From Ruminococcus flavefaciens ATCC 19208 (GTDB taxonomy: Bacteria; Bacillota; Clostridia; Oscillospirales; Ruminococcaceae), in the NCBI RefSeq assembly GCF_000518765.1, contig NZ_JAEF01000024.1, forward strand, positions 1-64,000: a stretch of DNA of 64,000 nucleotides, read 5' to 3'. A program made the position numbers and the translations under genes. The notes beneath the pieces were generated by a model. That model saw nothing but the letters and a program-made list of their open reading frames with translations. It was not told where the DNA came from and did no database searches. Shown in pieces: positions 51,110-59,600 of this stretch. Position 1 is the first letter of the stretch, and every line of letters starts with the position of its first letter.

Positions 51110-52216
51110 GTGAACAGAGATAAAGTCATCATAAAAACAAGTATCATCGGCATACTCGCCAATGTATTGCTTGCATCATTCAAGGCAATAGTCGGAATTC
51201 TGAGCTCCTCGATCGCTATCGTGCTTGATGCAGTAAACAACCTGAGTGACGTAATGTCCTCGGTCATAACTATTATAGGCACCAAGCTTGCAAAAAAGCG
51301 TCCCGACAAGAACCACCCCTATGGCTACGGACGCATAGAAAACCTGAGCACCACCCTTATCGCGGTAATCGTACTCTACGCAGGTGTAACTGCTCTTGTG
51401 GAGTCCATAAAAAAGATAATACACCCTGTTGTACCTGATTACTCGGCAGCTGCACTAATAATAGTTGCATCGGCAGTAGTGGTAAAGATAATTCTGGGTA
51501 CTTACGTAAAAAATGCCGGTATAAAGGTCAATTCCGACTCACTGATTGCTTCGGGAAGCGATGCTCTGCTGGACTCGGTTATCTCCGCATCAACGCTCCT
51601 TGCTGCCTTTATCTATATCCTTTTTGATATACGCACAGAAGCATGGCTGGGCGCAGTCATTGCCATTGTCATCATAAAATCAGGACTCGGTATGCTTGGT
51701 GACAGTCTGTCAAATATTATCGGCAAGCGCATAAGCAGCGAACTTTCTAAGGAAATAAAGCAGACAGTCTGTTCATTCCCCGAGGTTCAGGGCGCATACG
51801 ACCTTGTACTCCATAACTATGGTCCCAATCTGCTTATAGGCTCTGTGCATATAGAAGTCCCCGATACGCTCACAGTTGCAGAGCTTGATAAGCTTGAACA
51901 CCGCATCACCGAAAAGGTGCTGACAGAACACAGGGTAATTCTCGCAGGCATAAGCGTTTATGCTGCAAATACCGCAAACGATAAGGCTACACAGATGTAT
52001 TCGGAGATACGCAGGAACGTAATGTCCCACGAGCATCTTCTCCAGATACACGGCTTCTACCTTGACGAGGAGCATAAGACTATTCACTTCGATATCATCA
52101 TCGACTTTGCAGCTCCCGATATCGACGAGATATATCAGCATATCCTTAACGAGACTCAGGAGATGTACCCCGATTATCATGTAAGTATAACTCTCGATAC
52201 AGACGTAAGTGACTGA
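51110..52216 (+). CDS. Cation diffusion facilitator transporter
   Basis: The product is 368 residues from GTG 51110 (AGGTGA eight bases upstream). Six TM segments are expected. Conserved features are DAVNNLSDVMSSV in TM2 with metal-binding aspartates, HPYGYGRIENLS after it, and SDALLDSVISASTLLA in TM5 with further aspartates. The C-terminal cytoplasmic domain (about 100 residues, HNYGPNLLIGSVHIEV and DIIIDFAAPD) is the metal-sensing ferredoxin-like fold. It should export zinc, iron or manganese in exchange for protons. It is followed by a perfect 15-bp hairpin overlapping its stop codon. Confidence 0.94.
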   Translation: MNRDKVIIKTSIIGILANVLLASFKAIVGILSSSIAIVLDAVNNLSDVMSSVITIIGTKLAKKRPDKNHPYGYGRIENLSTTLIAVIVLYAGVTALVESIKKIIHPVVPDYSAAALIIVASAVVVKIILGTYVKNAGIKVNSDSLIASGSDALLDSVISASTLLAAFIYILFDIRTEAWLGAVIAIVIIKSGLGMLGDSLSNIIGKRISSELSKEIKQTVCSFPEVQGAYDLVLHNYGPNLLIGSVHIEVPDTLTVAELDKLEHRITEKVLTEHRVILAGISVYAANTANDKATQMYSEIRRNVMSHEHLLQIHGFYLDEEHKTIHFDIIIDFAAPDIDEIYQHILNETQEMYPDYHVSITLDTDVSD

Positions 52217-52246
52217 TCCTGATTTAGCTTTGCTAAATCAGGATCA
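52214..52246 (+). terminator. Terminator-like palindrome overlapping the CDF stop codon
   Basis: TGATCCTGATTTAGC and its perfect complement surround a TTT loop, starting with the TGA stop. No T-run follows. Confidence 0.6.
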
Positions 52247-52350
52247 GAGCCGTTAGCCGTTAGCCCATTGTAGGGGGTGGCGTTCCGCCGCCCGATAATA
52301 AAGCGGCAAAGCCGCTTCCTGATGGCTAAGAGCTAAAGACTAAAGGCTCA
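52246..52350. repeat. Intergenic palindromic repeat, copy R
   Basis: It begins AGAGCCGTTAGCCGTTAGCC and ends GGCTAAGAGCT and CTAAAGGCTCAT, with GC-rich hairpins GGGTGGCG.../AAGCGGC.../GCCGCTT inside. A related element lies upstream of the GH9 gene at 54821-54930. Confidence 0.5.
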
Positions 52351-52357
52351 TATCGAA

Positions 52358-52388
52358 AAATCCCCCGAGGCACTGCCTCGGGGGATTT
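52358..52388. terminator. Bidirectional terminator between the CDF and GH9 genes
   Basis: AAATCCCCCGAGGCA and TGCCTCGGGGGATTT form a long perfect stem with A/T flanks for both directions. Confidence 0.92.
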
Positions 52389-52394
52389 GGTTTT

Positions 52395-54749
52395 TTATGC
52401 GTTTTGGGCGATAAGGAGCTTTCTCAGCTCGACCTCGTCGTGGATATCAACTTCTCCGTCACCGTTGAAGTCAAACTGTTTAGCTGCATCTTCCGAGCTG
52501 AATGCTTCAAGACCGAGCAGCATCCTGCGAAGTCTTACAAGCTGTGCTACTTTATACACCTTTGCAGGCTTTGTGCCGTCAGGCTCTGTACCTCCGATAA
52601 GCTTTCCGTCAGCGTATACGCATACGTTTTCACAGCGTTTAGCGAACTCAACTCCGCTTACGATATTATCGTAGTCCTCACCCTCTTCGGTAAGGTCTAT
52701 CATGCCCTTTTTGCTCCAGTCGTTGGAAGAATCCCACTTCTCACCGTAATAGTTGCCGATAATGAGCTGGTACTTCTTGTTGGAGTTTGCAATAGCATAA
52801 TCAGGCCATGATATCTCGATGTAATAGATATCGTCCTTGTACTGCTTGGGCTGAGAAAGTACAGCCGCCTTGCCTGTTACCTCTGTCTCGACCTGATCGT
52901 AGGTCTTTTGCAATACGAAACTGCCGGGAATAGTCTTGTTCTCGAATTCCTCTATGCTGAAATAATAACGTATGGATATATCATCGTGTGGTTCGAGAGA
53001 GTCGGTATTTACAAAGAATGTGAGCTTTGTAACGCCTGAGCCTGTCTTTTCGGGAGCGTCCGAGCAATAGCCTGCTGCCCAGAAATCATCACCCGAGAAA
53101 AGCTGTGTATCGTCAGTCTTTTCAGCAGGAGGGAAATTCTCCTCGGGCTTCATGGTCTTATCGCCTTTATAAAGGTAAAGTCCTGCCGCTGCACCGACTA
53201 TAGCCGCATTGTAGTCTATAGTTACCTCGTTGTATACCCAGTCCTTTGTCACATCGTTATGCTCATCGTTTTCATCAGGACCGCCTGCAAGAGCACCGTA
53301 AAGTACGTGCTTGTGCTCGGCAGGATCTTCAGCCATTGTAAGTCCCGAAGCCGCACGGTGATGAGGGTATTTTACGGAATTCTCACCGTAGCCTACTACA
53401 TAGCTTCTGCCGAGAGGATTATCGCCGATGATGTATTCCATCTGTCCCAGTGACCATTCTGTAAAGGTGTAATCGGGATTTTTCTCGTTATACTTATCCT
53501 TGCCCTTGTTGTACTTATCATACACCAGAGCCGTGAACTGTACAGCTGTATTGTATCTTGCACTTCCCCATGTATCAAGGTGGAAATAACCTGCGGGAGT
53601 CAGCTTCTTGTTCATGACCGTATTCAAAGCCTTTGCTTCCATTTCCCAGAAATCAAGGACTTCATACTGACCTCTGCCTATAGCAACACGGGTCTCCTCG
53701 CAGACCTCGGGGTAGATATCCTGTATGCGTCCGAAGATAAGTCCCACGCCGTTCCACATATCGTTCCAGCAGAGAACATAACCCGGAGGCGCATAGTAGT
53801 CGATGTACTTCTCGCATGCTTCAAGATAATCATGATCCAGTGTTATGAGATAGAGCCAGCCTGCTGCGAAGCAGAAATCGTCCTCCCACTTGCTCGATGT
53901 GTAGAAACTTGCAGGGCCGTCCTTGCCTTGTCCCACTTTTTTCTCGTTCTTATTGGCAAAGTCGAACAGTGCCTTTGAATAGTCAAGGCACTTCTCCGCA
54001 TACTCGGGGTCTGTGTCCTTAAAGTTGTAATAGTTTATTGCAAGAGCTGCTGCACTTTCCGAAACATCGTCCGTCGTAGGAATATCCGATGTGGCAAAGA
54101 ATGCAGGTCTGCCCATAGCGTCTATCTCGGGAGCCTGCCAGTAGCTGTGGTCAACAGCTCCGTCGCCCACCTGATAGCAGAAAGCAATAACGTCGCCGTT
54201 CTTGTCGCGGAAGGTGCTGCGCATGAAATAGTCGCAGAAATAACGGCATATAGTCTCTGCGTGGGCTGCCTGTCCCGTTTCCTCATAAGCCTCACGGAAC
54301 TCATAATAGCCCCATGATACCACAGAAGCCGCATAAGCCTCGGGAAGTCCGAATTTTACGTGATCGCCTGCGTCATGGAAGCCGCCAGAAACATCAATAA
54401 ATCCGTCACCATCGGGGTCAAGGATATCCTTGTACTTTTCCATGAAGCTCGCAGACATATTCGTTCCCGTATGGTCGTCATCAATGGGGTGCATCGGTAC
54501 CTTTGAATCGTATACATGACAGTTTCCTCGCCATGAAAGGCGGTTGTTATCGGATACTCCCGTACCGCACATATTTGCGTCATAGAAATAAAGCGTGTAC
54601 TGCAAAAGCTTTGCCCAGTTGTTCTCGGTCTCTGCATAATCAACAACATCGGGAGTAGTCGCCGCCATAGCCGTACTGCCTGCCGCAGAAGCTGTCAGTG
54701 CCATAACAGCCGCAGAAGCAAAAGCAGATACTCTTTTTACTATTTTCAT
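52395..54749 (-). CDS. GH9 cellulase with CBM3-like module and degenerate dockerin
   Basis: The product is 784 residues. The signal peptide is ASAAVMALTASAAGSTAMAA. The GH9 catalytic domain (about 35-500) has FHDAGDHVKFGLP with the catalytic aspartates, YPHHRAASG, and NEVTIDYNAAIVGAAAGLY with the terminal glutamate-aspartate active-site block. A CBM3c-like module follows (about 540-690; GVTKLTFFVNTDSLEPHDDI, YYIEISWPDYAI), usual for processive endoglucanases. The C-terminus is a dockerin in which only the second repeat keeps a calcium loop (DFNGDGEVDIHDEVELRKLL); the first repeat retains only its helix (KVAQLVRLRRMLLG). It hydrolyses cellulose and should be cellulosome-borne. The ribosome site is AAAGGA. 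Confidence 0.94.
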   Translation of the reverse strand: MKIVKRVSAFASAAVMALTASAAGSTAMAATTPDVVDYAETENNWAKLLQYTLYFYDANMCGTGVSDNNRLSWRGNCHVYDSKVPMHPIDDDHTGTNMSASFMEKYKDILDPDGDGFIDVSGGFHDAGDHVKFGLPEAYAASVVSWGYYEFREAYEETGQAAHAETICRYFCDYFMRSTFRDKNGDVIAFCYQVGDGAVDHSYWQAPEIDAMGRPAFFATSDIPTTDDVSESAAALAINYYNFKDTDPEYAEKCLDYSKALFDFANKNEKKVGQGKDGPASFYTSSKWEDDFCFAAGWLYLITLDHDYLEACEKYIDYYAPPGYVLCWNDMWNGVGLIFGRIQDIYPEVCEETRVAIGRGQYEVLDFWEMEAKALNTVMNKKLTPAGYFHLDTWGSARYNTAVQFTALVYDKYNKGKDKYNEKNPDYTFTEWSLGQMEYIIGDNPLGRSYVVGYGENSVKYPHHRAASGLTMAEDPAEHKHVLYGALAGGPDENDEHNDVTKDWVYNEVTIDYNAAIVGAAAGLYLYKGDKTMKPEENFPPAEKTDDTQLFSGDDFWAAGYCSDAPEKTGSGVTKLTFFVNTDSLEPHDDISIRYYFSIEEFENKTIPGSFVLQKTYDQVETEVTGKAAVLSQPKQYKDDIYYIEISWPDYAIANSNKKYQLIIGNYYGEKWDSSNDWSKKGMIDLTEEGEDYDNIVSGVEFAKRCENVCVYADGKLIGGTEPDGTKPAKVYKVAQLVRLRRMLLGLEAFSSEDAAKQFDFNGDGEVDIHDEVELRKLLIAQNA

Positions 54750-54820
54750 AAACTCATTCCTTTCCGATAATACTGATTGAATCAGGGAAGTATTATCTTA
54801 ATTCTTACTTATCATGTAAC

Positions 54821-54930
54821 TCAGCCCTTAGCTATTAGCCAATGTGTCGCCTTCGGCGAATAATTTATAAATAATGTGAGCGTAAGCAAACACTTTCGGC
54901 TAATGGCTCATGCCTGACGGCTCACGGCTG
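54821..54930. repeat. Intergenic palindromic repeat, copy L, in the GH9 leader
   Basis: It begins TTAGCTATTAGCC and ends GGCTAATGGCT, so the ends pair, with CGCCTTCGGCG and a GTGAGCGTAAGCAAACAC motif inside. It resembles the element at 52246-52350 on the other side of the GH9 gene. Confidence 0.5.
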
Positions 54931-54996
54931 TATTACACAGTTTTTCTTACCTATTTCAATTTACAGCAGTCTTAGACATATTCTTTTTATAGTTCC

Positions 54997-55025
54997 ATTT
55001 TAGCCTATATCAGCCAATATGTCAA
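54997..55025 (-). promoter_or_regulatory. Promoter of the GH9 gene
   Basis: On the minus strand TTGACA (55025-55020), 17 bases, TAAAAT (55002-54997). It lies about 245 bases upstream of the ATG, giving an unusually long leader that includes the repeat at 54821-54930. Confidence 0.8.
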
Positions 55026-55072
55026 CACATATCCCGAAGATTTTTTACTTGCAGCAGCAACAGGCATCAGCC

Positions 55073-55101
55073 TTGACACATTTGCAGTTATGGTTTATAA
55101 T
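55073..55101 (+). promoter_or_regulatory. Promoter of the sugar phosphotransferase gene
   Basis: TTGACA (55073-55078), 17 bases, TATAAT (55096-55101). It is divergent from the GH9 promoter. Confidence 0.85.
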
Positions 55102-55157
55102 TATTATAAATTAAATGTCCCGAACATAGCAGGACAAAAAAATCACGGAGGTGCTTC

Positions 55158-56618
55158 GTGGGAAATAAAGGTTTAAAGGAAGGGCTGAAGCACGGCGATT
55201 TCATCATACTCGACATGATATGCCTGCAATTTTGCTTTACTATAAGCTACTGGATGCATATAAGCTTCACCAACCCATACCGTACCGATGACTACCAGTA
55301 TCAGGCGGTCATCCTTACAATGTGCCAGCTCCTTCTCATAGTTTTTTCAAATAATTACCGAGGTATACTCAGGCGAGGACGGCTTGAAGAGTTTTTTTCC
55401 ATAATAAAATACATATCAGGAATAATCCTTATCGCGCTGGTATACCTTTTTGCCGTAAAACATTCTGTTACCGCATCACGTCTTCAGTTAGGTCTTACGT
55501 CGGTAACATTCACCTTTGTTGACTATCTCGTCAGACAGCTCAATAAAATCAGGGTGTTCAATTCAAGCAAATACAAAGAGAACCGCAAATCTATAGTCCT
55601 CATAACTTCAGGAAGTATAGCAAAAAAGTCGCTTATGGCTCTTATAAGTGAGCAGGAACACCGCAGCTACTTTATTTCAGGTGTTGTAGTCACGGACAGA
55701 GAGTGCACTGAGGGTGAAAAGGAAGGCGAAGTTCCCTTTTATTCTCTAAATGATGAGACAATATCAAAGCTGACTCACGGCTGGGTGGACGAAGTATTCC
55801 TGCTGCAAACAGAAAATATGGAGCTTCCATCAATGCTTATGGAAAGTCTTTTCCGTATGGGTATAACTGTAAATTACTCCATAACTTCTATCTCTGACGG
55901 CAGATGGCCTATAACGGAGATGAAAAACTTAGGTCCGTACAGAGTCCTTTCGAGCAGTGTCTCTCCTGCTTCCGCAGGTGAAATGGCTGTCAAGCGCCTT
56001 GCAGATATCATAGGCGGACTTATAGGCTGTGTCATAACAATAATAGTATTTCTATTCCTTGCACCTGTTATATACGCAAAATCTCCCGGACCTATATTCT
56101 TCACTCAAAACAGAGTAGGTCAGAACGGCAAAACATTCCGTATGTACAAGTTCAGAAGTATGTACATGGACGCTGAAAAGCGCAAGCAGGAGCTTATGGC
56201 TAAGAACAAGATAGACAGTGATATGATGTTCAAAATGGACGACGACCCGCGTATAATCGGCAGCGAGAAAAAGGACAGGCACGGCAGGCCAAAGGGTATC
56301 GGAAACTTTATCCGCAAATACTCCATTGATGAGCTTCCGCAGTTCTATAATATACTGAAAGGCAATATGAGCCTTGTGGGCACTCGTCCGCCTACAATTG
56401 ACGAATGGGAAAAGTACGATCTTGGTCACAGAATAAGAATGAGCATAAAGCCCGGGCTTACAGGTCTGTGGCAGGTCAGCGGCAGGAGCGGCATCACAGA
56501 CTTTGAGGAAGTTGTCCGCCTTGACCGCGAATATATCGAAAAATGGAGCCTGCTCCTTGATATAAAGATAATCCTGAAAACTATCGTCGTTGTATTCAAG
56601 GGCAACGGTGCTTCGTAA
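55158..56618 (+). CDS. Undecaprenyl-phosphate sugar phosphotransferase (polyprenyl glycosylphosphotransferase)
   Basis: The product is 486 residues from GTG 55158, with GGAGGTG upstream. The N-terminal half has four to five hydrophobic segments and a CoA-binding-like region (VLITSGSIAKKSLMAL). The C-terminal half is the catalytic sugar transferase: a membrane-embedded helix (LADIIGGLIGCVITIIVFLF), FTQNRVGQNGKTFRMYKFRSM, RKYSIDELPQFYNILKGNMS, LVGTRPP, and PGLTGLWQVSGR. It transfers the first sugar-phosphate to undecaprenyl phosphate to start a capsule or exopolysaccharide repeat. No other polysaccharide genes are adjacent. A terminator follows at 56633. Confidence 0.94.
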   Translation: MGNKGLKEGLKHGDFIILDMICLQFCFTISYWMHISFTNPYRTDDYQYQAVILTMCQLLLIVFSNNYRGILRRGRLEEFFSIIKYISGIILIALVYLFAVKHSVTASRLQLGLTSVTFTFVDYLVRQLNKIRVFNSSKYKENRKSIVLITSGSIAKKSLMALISEQEHRSYFISGVVVTDRECTEGEKEGEVPFYSLNDETISKLTHGWVDEVFLLQTENMELPSMLMESLFRMGITVNYSITSISDGRWPITEMKNLGPYRVLSSSVSPASAGEMAVKRLADIIGGLIGCVITIIVFLFLAPVIYAKSPGPIFFTQNRVGQNGKTFRMYKFRSMYMDAEKRKQELMAKNKIDSDMMFKMDDDPRIIGSEKKDRHGRPKGIGNFIRKYSIDELPQFYNILKGNMSLVGTRPPTIDEWEKYDLGHRIRMSIKPGLTGLWQVSGRSGITDFEEVVRLDREYIEKWSLLLDIKIILKTIVVVFKGNGAS

Positions 56619-56632
56619 TAATGATAAAAAAT

Positions 56633-56662
56633 GAGCCTTCAGACTTGGTCTGAAGGCTCTTA
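56633..56662. terminator. Terminator after the sugar phosphotransferase gene
   Basis: GAGCCTTCAGAC and GTCTGAAGGCTC pair around TTG, then TTAATATTATT. It sits between convergent genes. Confidence 0.85.
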
Positions 56663-56669
56663 ATATTAT

Positions 56670-59600
56670 TTAGTGGAAATCATCTGCAAAAATATGCTTT
56701 GTAAGAACATAATAGCTCTGTAAGTAATGTGGGTGTTCCATTCCACCGAGATTTGTCTCTATCAATTGCAACTTCGCATTTCCAAACCTTGAAGCCATTG
56801 CGAAATCTATCAAGAATCCTTTAGTATTTGTTGCATCGCCTGATTTTGCAGCTAAAATCTGCATAAAAAACGCAGGGCATTGACAAATATGCTGATACTC
56901 TTTAAATTCAGGTTCTCCACTTATATTCTGTTCTAGTCTCTTAATTTTTTCACCCTTCAAGCAAAACGGCAAAGCATTTTTGGGGATTTTATTCGCTATA
57001 TCAATAGAATAATATTCGGAAGTAATATTTTCAAAATTATATTCGTTTTTTTCAGGATCATAAACGAAATCGAAGAAAGGATCATAAGTAAATTTGTAAC
57101 AATTATTTCTGAAATAATCAGCATCTTTTTCTCTCATATATTTCTTGAGTTCATCAAGAGCGTCTTTTTTATGATAGCATGACTCAAATCTGTCTTTATA
57201 TATATCATCAATGTCATTCAAAGCTACAAAAGACAATGCATCTATGGTTTCCTGCAATCCATCACCTAACGAATCCCAATTATAGCTTCCTATGCTATTA
57301 CCTACTACACTCAAATCAGTTGTATAACTCAGTTCTTTAGACAGATATTGCCAATCTTTTTGATAACCAGAAGAAATACCTTTTTCGTCTGCTGTTCTAC
57401 CGTATCTTGTAAAATGCCATGTATCCATAGGTATCTTTGGAACAAAATCATCTGAATTATTAATATTGAAAATTGAATTATACTTGGCATCGTGTGCAGT
57501 GCTCTTTGTTGTAGTACTTGGGCATGCAACATTATAAGAAAAAGTCTCATAATGATGTTCATCCTCAATCAGATAATATGACAACAGATTAGAAACAGCA
57601 GCAGCACGGGAATGTCCTGTAACAAAGAATGAAATGTTTTCTTTGCTCACATTAGCACATCGAACTTCAACATATTCTTTAATAAAATCATAGAACCTAT
57701 TTGCAACGATGTCAAAACCTTTATGATGTTCAGCTGTTCTCCAGTATTCATATGCATCTAATTCACATTCGTTATTTTTAAGCCAATACTTCAATGGTTC
57801 ATCAAATTTGGAAGCCGCATCTTCACTTTTATCAGAGTCTAGCCAATCTAATACCAATTTTCTTTCCTCTGTACTGCCCAGATCAAAATTACTTGTCCAT
57901 TCTTTAACTGAAGTTTCAGTTCCTTCCAAGGCAACAGCGATTATAGTTTTCTTCTTGCCTTTGTATTCAAGTTCTTTCTGACCTATAACCATTCTTACTA
58001 CATGAGAATCAGGATAATGCTCTCTGTAAGTATGTATTGACCTGTTTTCATCGTCAAGCAGTTCCTGTGCTTTAGTATCACTTGCAGCATCCGGATCATT
58101 TTCATCATCTGCTCTTAAATCATAGATTTCTATTTTTGTAAAGCCATGCATTTTAAGAACATCATTTGCATACATACAATTGTTTTTATCAATATCTGCA
58201 AATTCAGGTGAATTAAAAAAATAATTTGTTAACTCATAAATACCTTCGTTCCTTTTTTCAACTTTATTATCTGCATTATCAAGGTCATAAGGTATCAGCG
58301 ATCTTTTATCATTTGATGTATAAACAACTGTCGAAAGAACAGCTCCGAAATTTGCCAATCTTCTGCTATACGTAGATGAAGGATTAAAGAAGTCTCTTAT
58401 ATCAATTGCATATGATATTCCACCATAGTATATATCATTTCCATACTCTGTTTTCAGAATACCCTGCGTTACATTATCTAACTTTTTGTCATCCTCATTA
58501 TCAACAATACCGTCAAAGTCAGAATCCTTTTCTGTAGGATCAGATTTTATAGGCAAAATCCTGATCGGCAGATCTTTATCCTTAATACCGCCATATTGTT
58601 CAAGAGCTTTTTCAATGTATTCTTTATTTCCCTTAGATGCTACCTCCATAACTTTTCTAAGCGTTGGCAGGTTCACCGCACCGTTACTATCAAAAGTTAC
58701 AAGATCCGCATCGGTTGTATTATCTTTATAAAGCACCTCGCTTATATCAATAATACCGTCTTTATCTGTATCTGCAAATCTCGTTCTGTCTGTAAAATCA
58801 TATTCACCCATTGATGCATTACCGTCTAATAATTCTCTGTATTCAGAAGTAAGAGGTTTATCCAGAACTATTTTTTTCCAGCCTGTCGGTACTATTACAT
58901 CAAATTTTTGCTGTCCGTGCTTCTTAATTATAAATTCTGAAACAGGATCTGCATAATTAACTAATTTGTTAATGTAACAGCCCTCTGTGCTTTCAGCAAG
59001 ATTTTTGTAATCGTCAACGCTTCCTAACGCAATTACTGTACACGGGAATTTAGAATAAAAAGTCTCAAATTTAAGAGGAAAAGCAATTGTATCTGGTTCG
59101 ATAATTTCTCTTTCAACAAGAACATAGTAACTATCTGCTTCTTCTCTGTGTATAGGAGAGTAGTTGTCTTTCAAATTAATTAAGTAAGATAGCAGATAAT
59201 CAGACATATCACTATTTTTATAAGCAGTAGGAATACCGGGTAAATGTTCCATCATTTTTTCAAGTTCTTCCATATTGCTTGCATATGTCTTTTCTCCATC
59301 AACTGTTGCAAGTGCACCAGAATATGCGGATACAATTATATGAACCTGATTTTTATTTTTATATTCTTCAAAAAGCTTCTCTGCTGTCTCAAGTATATCT
59401 GAACGGCTCTTCTCAATATGTAATCCTTCTTTTGAAAAGACATGGAACACAACATCGATCGGAGCAGAATTGGTCTGTGCGGGAGCATTTTTACGAGCTC
59501 TGCCCGGCATACTCTTGATATCGGGCTGTTTGTCAGCAGATTCTTCGCTCTTTACGGTTTCAGGATCGACCTCGAGGTTCTCAAGCCACTTCTCCATATC

